From contig NZ_CP034170.1 in the NCBI RefSeq assembly GCF_003860405.1, forward strand, positions 992,001-1,056,000: 64,000 bases of DNA. Reading direction: 5' to 3'. This document shows positions 56,051-64,000 of this stretch, in pieces; within the stretch, counting starts at the first letter, position 1, and each line of letters opens with the position of its first letter. Source of the DNA: Nakamurella antarctica (lineage in GTDB: Bacteria; Actinomycetota; Actinomycetes; Mycobacteriales; Nakamurellaceae). The position numbers and the translations under genes are program-made. The notes beneath the pieces are model-generated. The model was not told the DNA's origin. It made no database searches and saw only the letters and a list, made by a program, of their open reading frames with translations.

Positions 56051-56361
56051 ACGTCAAAGATCGAACTGCATACTTCGCACACTAAGTGGTGGTGCGTTTT
56101 TGCCACATTGGGGTCGTAGCGGGTGACGCGGTCGCCGACGTTGACGGCAAGTACCTCGCCGGCGTCCACCATCTCGCCGAGCGTGTTGTACACCGTTGCG
56201 CGGCTGATCTCCGGAAGGACCGCGACCGCACGTTCGAGAACGTCGTCGGCGGTCAGGTGAATATGTTCCGCGCCAGCAGCGTCGAAAACCCGCGCGATGA
56301 CGCGTCGCTGCGCCGTCATGCGCCAACCGCGGCCAGTCAGCCGCTGCGTCAGGGTTTCCAT
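55936..56361 (-). CDS. Fur-family metalloregulator (PerR/FurA type)
   Basis: 141 residues. Winged helix at the N-terminus: MTAQRRVIARVF and LPEISRATVYNTLGEMVDAG (recognition helix). Metal site: KTHHHLVCEVCSSIFDV with His-His-His and the Cys pair; the tail GRCACCR has the second cysteine set. It is divergent from catalase, the usual arrangement for peroxide-sensing FurA/PerR proteins, so hydrogen peroxide response is more likely than iron uptake control. Confidence 0.9.
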   Translation of the reverse strand: METLTQRLTGRGWRMTAQRRVIARVFDAAGAEHIHLTADDVLERAVAVLPEISRATVYNTLGEMVDAGEVLAVNVGDRVTRYDPNVAKTHHHLVCEVCSSIFDVQAEVLPSANTADVAAIAPGFVIESADVIFRGRCACCR

Positions 56362-56400
56362 TCCCTCAACCTACCCGGCAACCCTGCTAGATCCGACCTT

Positions 56401-56414
56401 GTCCAATTTTGGAC
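56401..56414. promoter_or_regulatory. Fur/PerR-type operator candidate
   Basis: GTCCAATTTTGGAC, 6 bp perfect arms around TT, lying between the two divergent genes and 40 bp from the fur start. Confidence 0.55.
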
Positions 56415-56506
56415 TATGTCTAAGATAAGAGACGTAGGTCGGGCTCGGTACGCATTCGCGCTCGTAGACAAGGCTTACTCATTTTCGACATACCAAGGAT
56501 GTGCTG

Positions 56507-58012
56507 ATGACCGACGCCAGGCTGACCACCGCTGCGGGTACTCCCGTAGCCGACAACCAGAACTCGCAGACCGCAGGCCCCAATGGCCCGATTCTGCTTC
56601 AGGACCACCACCTCATCGAAAAGCTCGCGCACTTCAACCGGGAACGCATCCCGGAGCGCATCGTGCACGCGGTGGGTAGTGGAATGCATGGTGAGTTCGT
56701 CGTCACTCACGATGTCACGCAGTACACCCGGGCGGCATTCCTGTCTGAGATCGGAAAGACCACAGAGGTTTTCGCCCGCTTCTCCACTGTTGCCGGATCC
56801 CAAGGTGCACCTGATACAGCCCGCGACCCTCGTGGTTTCTCGGTCAAGTTCTACACCGAGGAGGGCAACTACGACCTTGTCGGCAACAACACCCCGATCT
56901 TCTTCATCCGCGACCCCCTCAAGTTTCCCGACTTCATCCACACCCAAAAGCCCGATCCGCGCACCAAGGTGCAGGAGCCGGACAACGTCTGGGACTTCTT
57001 TGGCCTGTCCCCGGAGCTGACGCATCAGTTCACCTGGCTCTTCGGTGACCGTGGTCGGCCGGCCACCTTGCGCCATATGGACGGCTTCGGCTCGCACACC
57101 TTCCAGTGGGTTAATGGTGAGGGCAAAGGCGTCTGGATCAAGTACCACTTCAAGTGCAACCAGGGCATCCAAAACCTGCACGACGACGAACTGCTCGAAG
57201 TCACCGAAGGTAATCCGGAGTATCACCTGAACGACATGCGCGACGCCCTCGACCGAGGCGAATTCCCGTCGTGGACGTTGAAGGTGCAGATCATGCCGTT
57301 CGAGGATGCCCCCACCTACAAGGTGAACCCCTTTGATCTCACGAAGGTGTGGTCGCAAAAGGATTACCCGCTGCACCAGGTGGGGGTGCTGACCCTCAAC
57401 AAGTGGCCGGACAACTTCTTCGTCAATACCGAGCAGGTCGCCTTCAACCCGGCTCACTTCGTGCCAGGCATTGGTCCGAGCCCGGACAAAATGCTGCAGG
57501 GACGTCTCTTTGGATATGGCGATGCGCATCGCTACCGCGTGGGCATCAACCACTTCCAAATTCCGGTCAACGCGCCGCATTCCGCGCCAGTCAACAATCA
57601 CCTTCGCGACGGAGCCGCAGCCGTCAGCACCAACGGCGCAGGTACCAAAAATTACGAGCCCAACTCGTTCGGCGGTCCGTCTGAAACTGGTGAGGCGCTC
57701 TACACCGGCATCAACACTGACGGCCCCGCGGGTTCCTATCCGGCCGAGCACAGGTACGCCAATGACGACTTCTCCCAGGCAGGCGATCTGTACCGGTTGA
57801 TAGACGAAGACTCCAAGACCCGTTTGGTCAACGCACTTGCTGGGTCCATCAGCGGCGTCTCTCGCCAGGACATCGTTGATCGGGCTGTCGCGCACTTTGC
57901 GAAAGCCGATGCCGAGTATGGCGCCCGCGTTGCTGCCAAAGTTGCGGAACTTCGTGCACTACCTGCCAGCAACGACCCGGCCGCCGACCCCGCTGCAGTG
58001 CTGGTGCCATAA
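56507..58012 (+). CDS. katA: Monofunctional haem catalase
   Basis: 501 residues from ATG 56507 (AAGGA nearby). Small-subunit catalase. Catalytic histidine in RIPERIVHAVGSGMHGEF, distal Asn in DLVGNNTPIFFIRDPLKFPD, haem-ligand Tyr in GRLFGYGDAHRYRVGINHFQ. ARFSTVAGSQGAPDTARDPR is the usual substrate-channel block. After the catalytic His most catalases have ARG or AKG; here the sequence is AVG, a small difference. It degrades hydrogen peroxide and is probably repressed by the divergent Fur-type protein. Confidence 0.96.
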   Translation: MTDARLTTAAGTPVADNQNSQTAGPNGPILLQDHHLIEKLAHFNRERIPERIVHAVGSGMHGEFVVTHDVTQYTRAAFLSEIGKTTEVFARFSTVAGSQGAPDTARDPRGFSVKFYTEEGNYDLVGNNTPIFFIRDPLKFPDFIHTQKPDPRTKVQEPDNVWDFFGLSPELTHQFTWLFGDRGRPATLRHMDGFGSHTFQWVNGEGKGVWIKYHFKCNQGIQNLHDDELLEVTEGNPEYHLNDMRDALDRGEFPSWTLKVQIMPFEDAPTYKVNPFDLTKVWSQKDYPLHQVGVLTLNKWPDNFFVNTEQVAFNPAHFVPGIGPSPDKMLQGRLFGYGDAHRYRVGINHFQIPVNAPHSAPVNNHLRDGAAAVSTNGAGTKNYEPNSFGGPSETGEALYTGINTDGPAGSYPAEHRYANDDFSQAGDLYRLIDEDSKTRLVNALAGSISGVSRQDIVDRAVAHFAKADAEYGARVAAKVAELRALPASNDPAADPAAVLVP

Positions 58013-58028
58013 CGCACATGTCTGAACA

Positions 58029-58070
58029 GGGTCCGGCTTAGCTCCGCGTGGAGCCAAGCCGGACCCTTGT
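58029..58070 (+). terminator. Rho-independent terminator after catalase
   Basis: Long stem GGGTCCGGCTTAGCTCC / GGAGCCAAGCCGGACCC with a 4-base loop and following TTGTATTTT, 17 bp after the catalase stop. Confidence 0.85.
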
Positions 58071-58168
58071 ATTTTGCCTTCTTTCGTAGGTGCAATCGCG
58101 GTCCGCAGGGGTTGCTCAGCATCAGTAGTTCCACCAAATTCTCGCGGGGCGACTACTCTGGAGCAGCG

Positions 58169-59371
58169 ATGGCCTATCTCGATCACGCTGCGACCACCCC
58201 GGTTCTCCCGGCGGTCATAGCTTCCCTGACCCAGGCATTGACCCTGACCGGCAATGCCTCCTCGTTGCACACCTCCGGCCGCGCGGCCCGTCGCCGGGTG
58301 GAGGAGTCGAGAGAGTCGATTGCCAAGCATCTCGGGGCTCGCCCCAGCGAGGTCATCTTTACCTCCGGCGGCACAGAATCGGACAACCTTGCGGTGATGG
58401 GGATATTCCGTGCGCGCAGAGCCGCCGACCCCGCGCGGACCCGCATTCTGGCGAGCGCCACTGAGCACCACGCGGTACTCGACGTTGTCGAGTTCCTGGA
58501 AAAGCACGAGGGCGCCACAGTCGGTTGGCTGGAGGTGGACGATTATGGCCGCGTGCATGCCGACACCCTCGCCGCCGCCATTGCCGAGAACCCCGCTGAT
58601 GTGGCGGTGGTGTCCGTGATGTGGGCAAATAATGAAGTCGGTACGATCAACCCGATCCGCGAGCTTGCCGAGGTCGCACACTCCAAGCAGATCCCTCTGC
58701 ACACTGACGCGGTCCAAGCACTGGGGCAGATTCCTGTGGACTTTGCAGAAAGCGGCGCGGATGCCATGACGGTCACCGGGCACAAAATTGGCGGACCCAC
58801 CGGTGTGGGGGCACTGTTGCTGCGGCGCGACGCGACCATCCAACCGATCGTGCACGGAGGCGGTCAGGAGCGTGGAATACGTTCTGGGACCTTGGATGTC
58901 GCGGCCATCGTAGCGTTTTCAATCGCCGTCACCGATGCCGTAACCCAGCAGGCGGCCAGGGCCGAGATGCTCACAGACCTGCGGGAGGCGTTGATTAACG
59001 GCATCAGAGAGCAGATTCCGGATGTAGTGCTGGCTGGCGATCCGGGACAGTCGCGCGTCGGTGAAGGTCCCAGTCGGTTGCCCGGCAACGCACACTTGCG
59101 GTTTCCCGATTGCGACGGCGATTCGCTCTTGATGCTGCTGGACGCTCGCGGTATCGAATGCTCGACTGGGTCGGCGTGCACTGCGGGTGTCGCCAGACCC
59201 TCTCATGTGCTCCTCGCCATGGGCGTGCCCGAGGAAGAGGCAAAGGGCGCAATTAGGTTCTCCCTCGGCCATACTTCGACTATTGCCGACGTCCGGGAGG
59301 TTCTCGATGCTATCGGCCCCGTGGTGGAGCGCGCCCGTCGGGCATCCCTAGCAGCTTCTCGCAAGCGATGA
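58169..59371 (+). CDS. Cysteine desulfurase, NifS/IscS type
   Basis: 400 residues from ATG 58169 (the upstream open frame includes the terminator). Starts [20 protein letters not shown]. Pyridoxal-phosphate lysine in [18 protein letters not shown]. Persulfide cysteine in [20 protein letters not shown]. It removes sulfur from cysteine for transfer to partner proteins. mnmA follows by 76 bp, as in mycobacteria, so tRNA thiolation is one likely use. Confidence 0.94.
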   Translation: MAYLDHAATTPVLPAVIASLTQALTLTGNASSLHTSGRAARRRVEESRESIAKHLGARPSEVIFTSGGTESDNLAVMGIFRARRAADPARTRILASATEHHAVLDVVEFLEKHEGATVGWLEVDDYGRVHADTLAAAIAENPADVAVVSVMWANNEVGTINPIRELAEVAHSKQIPLHTDAVQALGQIPVDFAESGADAMTVTGHKIGGPTGVGALLLRRDATIQPIVHGGGQERGIRSGTLDVAAIVAFSIAVTDAVTQQAARAEMLTDLREALINGIREQIPDVVLAGDPGQSRVGEGPSRLPGNAHLRFPDCDGDSLLMLLDARGIECSTGSACTAGVARPSHVLLAMGVPEEEAKGAIRFSLGHTSTIADVREVLDAIGPVVERARRASLAASRKR

Positions 59372-59447
59372 GCTGGGCAGGCGGTGCGCAATTTTGCCAC
59401 CTGATGATCAACGGTCCGCACTCGATCCCGGAAGTGAAGAACACACC

Positions 59448-60517
59448 ATGAAAGTCCTCGCAGCGATGAGCGGCGGTGTCGACTCAGCAGTGGCCGCAGC
59501 CCTGGCAGTCGAGGCTGGGTATGACGTCACCGGCGTGCATATGGCTCTGTCCAGGCAACCGGGCACACTCCGCACTGGATCCCGCGGCTGCTGCACCATC
59601 GAAGACGCCTCGGATGCGAGGCGAGTGTGTGATTTGTTGCAAATCCCTTACTACGTATGGGATTTGTCAGCTGATTTTGTGGAAAACGTGATCGCCGACT
59701 TTCTCTCCGAGTATTCCGCAGGCCGCACACCGAATCCCTGCTTGCGATGCAATGAGAAAATAAAGTTCAGTGCGTTGCTTGATCGGGCGCTGGCTTTGGG
59801 CTTCGACGCTGTTGTCACCGGACACCACGTCCGGATCGAAGACGGGATCCTGCGCCGCTCGGTCGACGAAGCCAAGGATCAGTCCTACGTGCTTGCTGTC
59901 CTGACGAAGGATCAGTTGGCTCACAGTATCTTTCCGCTGGGGGGCACTAACAAGGAGTGGGTGCGAGCAGAGGCCGCGCGCCGGGGATTTTCTGTCGCTT
60001 CTAAGCCTGATTCGTACGATATTTGCTTCATCCCGGACGGCGACACCAGGGGCTATTTGACCGAGAAGCTCGGCGCCAAGCCGGGCCCGGTGGTGGATAT
60101 TGAGACCGGCGAGGTCTTGGCTCAGCATGAAGGCACCTATGGCTACACCATCGGTCAGCGCAAGGGCCTCGGTCTGGGGCGCCCCGCTGCGGACGGTAAG
60201 CCCCGCTACGTGCTGGACATCGAACCAATCTCGGGAACCGTGACCGTGGGTGCCTCGGCGCGGCTTGATGTTTCCGTCATTGTGGCTGGAGTACCTGTCT
60301 TCTCGGCAGGGGTGGCCCCCAGTTTCCGCTGCGCACGGTGGTTCAGGTTCGCGCACACGGGGGCACTATTGGTGGCAGCGCCGACCTCGTCGACGGCCAG
60401 GTCCGGGTCAGCTTAGACGAACCGGTCCGCGGTATCGCCCCAGGCCAAACTGTCGTGTTGTACGACACGAGTAACGAGTACGTCATTGGGTCGGCCACGA
60501 TTGTGCGTGCGGCTTGA
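59448..60517 (+). CDS. mnmA: tRNA-specific 2-thiouridylase, with an apparent frameshift near the C-terminus
   Basis: ATG 59448 gives [20 protein letters not shown], an ATP-pyrophosphatase P-loop. Catalytic cysteines lie in [16 protein letters not shown] and [40 protein letters not shown] precedes the C-terminal beta barrel. Between 60303 and 60322 the frame is lost. The continuation [20 protein letters not shown] to [18 protein letters not shown] is in another frame and ends at 60517, overlapping the next gene by one base. One missing base in G4 or C5 restores a normal 356-residue protein. MnmA places sulfur at tRNA wobble U34. Confidence 0.9.
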
Positions 60518-61617
60518 TGGTTTCCCGCCGAAACTCATCAGAGCTCGACGGCTCACCCGCGAGGCCCTGGCATCTCGGCGCCGCGACCGGACTCGGCCCC
60601 ATGCCGGGAACTGACCCGGCAGAAACCGCGCGGATAGTGGCGGGTGAAATGCCCGAACTTCCCTTCCTTGCCGAACTGCCGGGCCGCGGCGTAGGCGCAG
60701 ACCAAGTTGGCCGGACCGCGGGGCTGTTGGTCGACATTTATGCCGAAGTGGTGCCGTCAGGATGGCGTATCTCCCGCAGGCCCACGCGAGAAGGTAGGCG
60801 TGCCAAGGACTTTCTATCCTGGGACTTGGACGCGATGGAGCAAACGTACGCCGGCGCCGAATACGTGAAAATTCAGATCTGCGGCCCCTGGACACTAGCC
60901 GCGATGATGGAAGTGCCTTCCGGGCATCGCGCGTTAGTAGATTACGGAGCGGTGGACGATGTGGCAGCCTCGCTTGCCCAAGGCTTGAGCTCACACGTCG
61001 CGGACATCGAGCGCCGGCTGCCTGGGACACGGGTCGTCGTCCAGATCGACGAGCCCGCACTGCCCCAGGTGTTGGCCGGAACGTTGCCCACCGCAAGCGG
61101 TTTCGGCACCGTCCGCGCCGTCGCACACCATCGGGCGGGAGAGATTCTCACAGGGTTACGGGATGCGGCGGGAGAGCGGTCAGTGGTGCACTGCTGCGAC
61201 TCTGCGGCGCCGCTCCGGCTCTTGGCAGAAGCCGGTTTCGCCGCTCTTGCAACGGATTTCACCCTGATCGGATCGCAGACGACTACTCTCGACGCACTCG
61301 GCGAATTGATGGAATCCGGCATAGTTTTTTTAGCGGGGACTATCCCAAGCACTCGCCCGGCTGGTCTGCAAGGCGCCGACGCGAAGGATTCCGACCCTCG
61401 CATGGGCCGTCGGGATACGGCGACGACTGCACTTGCCGAATGGGCTAAGCCGATAACCGAACCGACGGGCAAGCTGGGGTTCTCAGCGCTCACGGTGGCC
61501 CAGCAGGTGGTGCCGACACCTACCTGTGGGCTGGCCAACGCAAGCGCGGATTGGTCTACACGCGCATTAACACTGAGCCGAGATGTCGCGCGGCTGCTGG
61601 GCGACGCTCTCAACTAA
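60517..61617 (+). CDS. MetE-like methionine synthase (C-terminal domain type)
   Basis: 366 residues. A single-domain relative of the C-terminal half of cobalamin-independent methionine synthase, as in Mycobacterium Rv3015c (from memory). GAATGLGPMPGTDPAETARI is the N-terminal block. Zinc-ligand pattern: VVHCCDSAAPLRLLAEAGFA (His, Cys) and a later PTCGLANASADWSTRA (Cys). QIDEPALPQVL is the substrate-binding strand. The ATG overlaps the mnmA stop. Without the N-terminal domain it may use another methyl donor, so the assignment stays at family level. Confidence 0.85.
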   Translation: MVSRRNSSELDGSPARPWHLGAATGLGPMPGTDPAETARIVAGEMPELPFLAELPGRGVGADQVGRTAGLLVDIYAEVVPSGWRISRRPTREGRRAKDFLSWDLDAMEQTYAGAEYVKIQICGPWTLAAMMEVPSGHRALVDYGAVDDVAASLAQGLSSHVADIERRLPGTRVVVQIDEPALPQVLAGTLPTASGFGTVRAVAHHRAGEILTGLRDAAGERSVVHCCDSAAPLRLLAEAGFAALATDFTLIGSQTTTLDALGELMESGIVFLAGTIPSTRPAGLQGADAKDSDPRMGRRDTATTALAEWAKPITEPTGKLGFSALTVAQQVVPTPTCGLANASADWSTRALTLSRDVARLLGDALN

Positions 61618-61871
61618 ACCTGCGGCCGGGCCGATGAACATAATCGGTGAGAAGCCGATGTAGGTGTTCGCGGAACCACCGCGCGGCCAGCGGCGTGATT
61701 GACGACCTTGCGGCGTTGGCGAGGGGGCAATCGATCAAACGATCCGGTCGAGGGATTGTTGCCAGTGGCCTGATCGGCACTCCTAGAGTGCCCTCTGCCA
61801 TGCAAGCAACGCTTCGCAGTCGAAGCCCGATGCTGTGCCCATAGGTCTGCGCTTCAGTTGCGCGGGTAAAC
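61618..61871. other. About 250 bp without a clear gene
   Basis: Short open frames on both strands (minus 61610-61873, plus 61647-61844) show no family match. I treat both as chance. Confidence 0.4.
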
Positions 61872-61912
61872 AAGAGCGCGCCCTCCCCGTTACCGGGTGA
61901 GGGCGCGCTCTT
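61872..61912 (-). terminator. Terminator after the rhodopsin gene
   Basis: 14 bp perfect stem AAGAGCGCGCCCTC / GAGGGCGCGCTCTT, 51 bp after the rhodopsin stop. On the minus strand it is followed by TTGTTT. Confidence 0.85.
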
Positions 61913-61963
61913 AACTATCCGTCATACGGGAGGGTCGAAGAACGTGACCCTGCCTAAAGTTCT

Positions 61964-62782
61964 TTACTTACGTCCTTTGACAGCGTCTTCGTGTGAGCGC
62001 TCTGACGCAGCAAATTCCGAGCTGTCCTCGTAGGACTTCGCCTTGGCCACACTAAAGATGATCAGCGCGTACACGGCCTTGGCAACGATGTCAGCCACCG
62101 AGTAGCCCACCTGCTTTGACACCCAAGCGTCGCCGCCGCCAGCGTTGAACAGTGGCAGAACGTAGGCAATGGGGTACACGATCCAGCTGATGACCAACAG
62201 GTAGCGAAGGCGGCTCAACGTGGTGCGCACTGATGCGGGCTGGCTTGTCAGCGACTTGCTGAGCTGAACGAACAAAATGTACAGGATGTAGGCGAACGGG
62301 ATCATGGAGAGCAGGCCGAAGATGATGCGTAGCGAGTTCTCGCCGCTAATTTCGCCGGGGTAGCCGAGCGCGATCATCAAGGCAGCCGCAGGCACGAGGC
62401 GCATCAGAAGACCGGACTGAACCTTCCGCGCGAGCGCCAACACCGCGATGAGTTCCACGAGCAGCAGTGGCACCGTCAAGAACCAGTCGACGTAGCGGTA
62501 GCCCTCATTAAATCCAGTGCCCACGGCCTGCGTGTAGTCGCCGGTCCCCCCGACGGAGGTCGTCACGAAGGCTTCCTTGAAAGAGTCAAAGATGCGGAAG
62601 TAGTGGTAGGCGGCGATCCCACAGACGATGATCGCCACGGTGATCGCTTGTCGGTAGCGGGGCAGGATCCGCGGTAGCGAGATCAGTAGAAACAATGCGG
62701 TGAACAACTGCGACGCGATGACGAGCGACAGGAAGTTGTACACGGTGTCGTACTGACCGTGCGACAGGATGTCGGGAATCAC
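61964..62782 (-). CDS. Light-driven proton-pumping microbial rhodopsin, xanthorhodopsin-like
   Basis: 272 residues, seven transmembrane helices. Helix C: GYRYVDWFLTVPLLLVELIA with Asp99 (proton acceptor), Thr103 and Glu110 (proton donor), the DTE pattern of outward proton pumps; Leu107 matches the green-tuned position. Helix B has His60. A long B-C loop is present, as in xanthorhodopsins. Helix E: RIIFGLLSMIPFAYILYILF with Gly156 where bacteriorhodopsin has Trp138, opening room for a carotenoid antenna. Helix G: VADIVAKAVYALIIF with retinal Lys235 and Asp231. AAGGAGG precedes the ATG. No retinal-synthesis gene is nearby. Confidence 0.95.
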   Translation of the reverse strand: MIPDILSHGQYDTVYNFLSLVIASQLFTALFLLISLPRILPRYRQAITVAIIVCGIAAYHYFRIFDSFKEAFVTTSVGGTGDYTQAVGTGFNEGYRYVDWFLTVPLLLVELIAVLALARKVQSGLLMRLVPAAALMIALGYPGEISGENSLRIIFGLLSMIPFAYILYILFVQLSKSLTSQPASVRTTLSRLRYLLVISWIVYPIAYVLPLFNAGGGDAWVSKQVGYSVADIVAKAVYALIIFSVAKAKSYEDSSEFAASERSHEDAVKGRK

Positions 62783-62820
62783 TGGATCCTCCTTGAACGG
62801 ATGGGGAACTGCTGAGGGCT

Positions 62821-62841
62821 GTAACTTAACTACTAAGTTAC
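62821..62841. promoter_or_regulatory. Perfect inverted repeat upstream of rhodopsin: MarR operator candidate
   Basis: GTAACTTA, 5 bases, TAAGTTAC: 8 bp perfect arms, 39 bp before the rhodopsin start and 88 bp before marR. A second, imperfect palindrome ACTTATAAAGT adjoins it. Confidence 0.65.
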
Positions 62842-62928
62842 TTATAAAGTCAACAGTTTGTCACGGAGTGCGATGTAATCTGCTTCACCCCCGTTAGACT
62901 GGGTTTTCGCAAGGGACTGGAGGGCGCC

Positions 62929-63516
62929 GTGAGTACGCACACCGGGCTCTCCCATACCCTCGTCGGATTTCCAGGAGCGGCAGTCGAGTTCGTGAACGTC
63001 ATGCAGCGAAATCGCGAGCGAATCGGTCAAAATGCAGAGCTCTCGCCAAGTGAACTCCGAGCATTATTTCGGGTGGCTGCCGAGATCAGCGTGACACCGA
63101 AGGAACTGGCTCGGTATCTGGATATGACAACCGCTGCAGTGACGTTTATTTCGCGGCGCCTTGTGGATGCAGGGCTCCTGCACAGAGTGGACCACCCAAA
63201 CGACAGACGCAGTTTGTATCTTGAACTCACGCCGCAGGCGCACGAGATGATGGCCGAGGTCCACCGCGATTTTGTAGACCTGCTGGAGGCCGCGACGAGT
63301 GAGCTCAGTGCCGCGGAGCTCGATACGTTTACCTCAACATTGCAAATGGTCGCGCGTTCGATAGTTCGAATTAGCACCTCGCCTGGCTCCGCCGTTGCTG
63401 GAAACCTGAACGGTGCTGGAAACCTGAACGGTGCTGGAAACCTGAACGGTGCTGGAGACGAGAGTGGTGCCGGAAACCTGAATGGTGCTGGGTTAGTGAG
63501 CAGCACTCACCTGTGA
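62929..63516 (+). CDS. MarR-family regulator with hexapeptide-repeat tail
   Basis: 195 residues from GTG 62929 (GGAGG upstream). MarR winged helix: LSPSELRALFRVAAEISVTP, KELARYLDMTTAAVTFISRR (recognition helix), LVDAGLLHRVDHPNDRRSLY (wing). The dimerisation helices end about residue 150. The last 40 residues are tandem AGNLNG repeats. It is divergent from the rhodopsin gene with a shared operator candidate, so it probably represses rhodopsin and itself. The ligand is unknown. Confidence 0.9.
   Translation: MSTHTGLSHTLVGFPGAAVEFVNVMQRNRERIGQNAELSPSELRALFRVAAEISVTPKELARYLDMTTAAVTFISRRLVDAGLLHRVDHPNDRRSLYLELTPQAHEMMAEVHRDFVDLLEAATSELSAAELDTFTSTLQMVARSIVRISTSPGSAVAGNLNGAGNLNGAGNLNGAGDESGAGNLNGAGLVSSTHL
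63397..63486 (+). repeat. 18 bp tandem repeat inside marR
   Basis: Five units of GCTGGAAACCTGAACGGT. Units 1-3 are identical, 4 is strongly changed, 5 has two changes. Encodes AGNLNG repeats. Copy number may vary between strains. Confidence 0.85.
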
Positions 63517-63564
63517 TCTAGTTGCTCGACTCGGCGGCGGTGCGCCACTTCGCCGCTTCGCCGC

Positions 63565-64000
63565 TTGAGTAGAGCGGACTTGGATTCAGGAATCCCGCGG
63601 GAGGTCTACGCTAAGCCTGCGGTAGGAGAGTTCTTTTCGAGCCGGCAGGAGCGTCCAAGAGTGGGTTCGAAGTTTGAGATTCTCGCGTTTTCTGCGCAAC
63701 TGCCGCGCCTGGATCTGGCTTACCGCCCCCTCGGCACCGAGCAAGTCGCGCGCAGCACTGCGGAGCAGGTCTTCCCGGGAAGGATAGGCGCTGCGAAAGG
63801 CACCGTTTCGTTGATCCAAGCGTGTGCAGGAGTGCCAAACACGATCTGTGCAGGGACGTTCGGTGAAACATCGTTGATCGTGGGTACCGATGTCACGGAT
63901 TTAGTCGATCTGCCGGGATCTACTGCCGTGGTCGCGGGTGGCCGGTCTACCACCAGGTTAATGTCCAGCAGCATCGTTGATGCTGTGGCGCTGGAGGCAT
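63565..64000 (+). CDS. Unrecognised ORF, runs off the window
   Basis: Open from TTG 63565 (alternative GTG 63661) to the last base without a stop. It reads REVYAKPAVGEFFSSRQERP, FEILAFSAQLPRLDLAYRPL, then LIQACAGVPNTICAGTFGET and TDVTDLVDLPGSTAVVAGGR. The even codon use suggests a real gene in the same direction as marR, 48 bp after it. I do not recognise the family. Membrane segments are not evident. Confidence 0.45.
   Translation, partial: MSRADLDSGIPREVYAKPAVGEFFSSRQERPRVGSKFEILAFSAQLPRLDLAYRPLGTEQVARSTAEQVFPGRIGAAKGTVSLIQACAGVPNTICAGTFGETSLIVGTDVTDLVDLPGSTAVVAGGRSTTRLMSSSIVDAVALEA

Noticed and set aside
56420-57895. Minus-strand open frame of 491 codons opposite catalase
   Set aside because: Mirror of a high-GC, highly biased gene. 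It overlaps the catalase gene on the other strand and has no family pattern.
61610-61873. Small genes in the gap between methionine synthase and rhodopsin
   Set aside because: Short frames on both strands without ribosome sites or domains, partly inside the methionine synthase gene or its terminator region.

Overview
The window is high-GC actinobacterial DNA. Markers are a single-chain 2-oxoglutarate decarboxylase/E1-E2 protein (Kgd), a PadR-HAAS pair, a mycobacterial-type gene order (etfB-etfA-GNAT-plsC-cysteine desulfurase-mnmA-methionine synthase) and frequent GTG/TTG starts with ATGA overlaps. I infer a free-living aerobic, light-exposed actinomycete outside the best-studied genera. I cannot name the genus.

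Layout. (1) 1-6015: histidine utilisation operon: 3' end of hutH, hutU, an M20 amidohydrolase standing where hutG would be, hutF and hutI. (2) 6.0-19.2 kb: an accessory island of small units, each holding one gene or one toxin-antitoxin operon, most of them separated by same-orientation copies of a 44-90 bp repeat with a palindromic core. It holds two HicAB loci, two MntA/HepT loci, one ribbon-helix-helix/toxin pair, several unknown genes and the 5'-truncated remnant of a serine recombinase. Many of these genes are broken. (3) 19.2-32 kb: TauE-type permease, GAF-GGDEF protein, deoD, kgd, a fused ABC exporter and an FAD oxidoreductase. (4) 32.2-44.9 kb: a 72-repeat type I-E CRISPR array directly behind cas3-cas8e-cas11-cas7e-cas5e-cas6e, with no cas1 or cas2. 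(5) 45-52 kb: an oligopeptide-type ABC importer operon ending in a TetR gene, facing a nucleoside hydrolase. (6) 52-61.6 kb: etfBA, a probable ornithine-lipid pair (OlsB/OlsA-like), fur divergent from catalase, cysteine desulfurase, mnmA and a MetE-like methionine synthase. (7) 61.9-64 kb: a proton-pumping rhodopsin divergent from a MarR regulator, with a perfect inverted repeat between them, then an unrecognised ORF running off the end.

How the parts fit. The hut genes make glutamate, formate and ammonia from histidine. Kgd and EtfAB serve central and fatty-acid oxidation. Cysteine desulfurase and MnmA act together in tRNA 2-thiolation. The rhodopsin could add light-driven proton export. The Cas genes can make crRNA and interfere, but the locus alone cannot acquire spacers.

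Three otherwise intact genes (GGDEF protein, FAD oxidoreductase, mnmA) each lack one base, two of them clearly in a G6 or C6 run, which looks more like base-calling error than decay. The broken genes in the 6-19 kb island carry nonsense codons and indels outside long homopolymers and look truly decayed.
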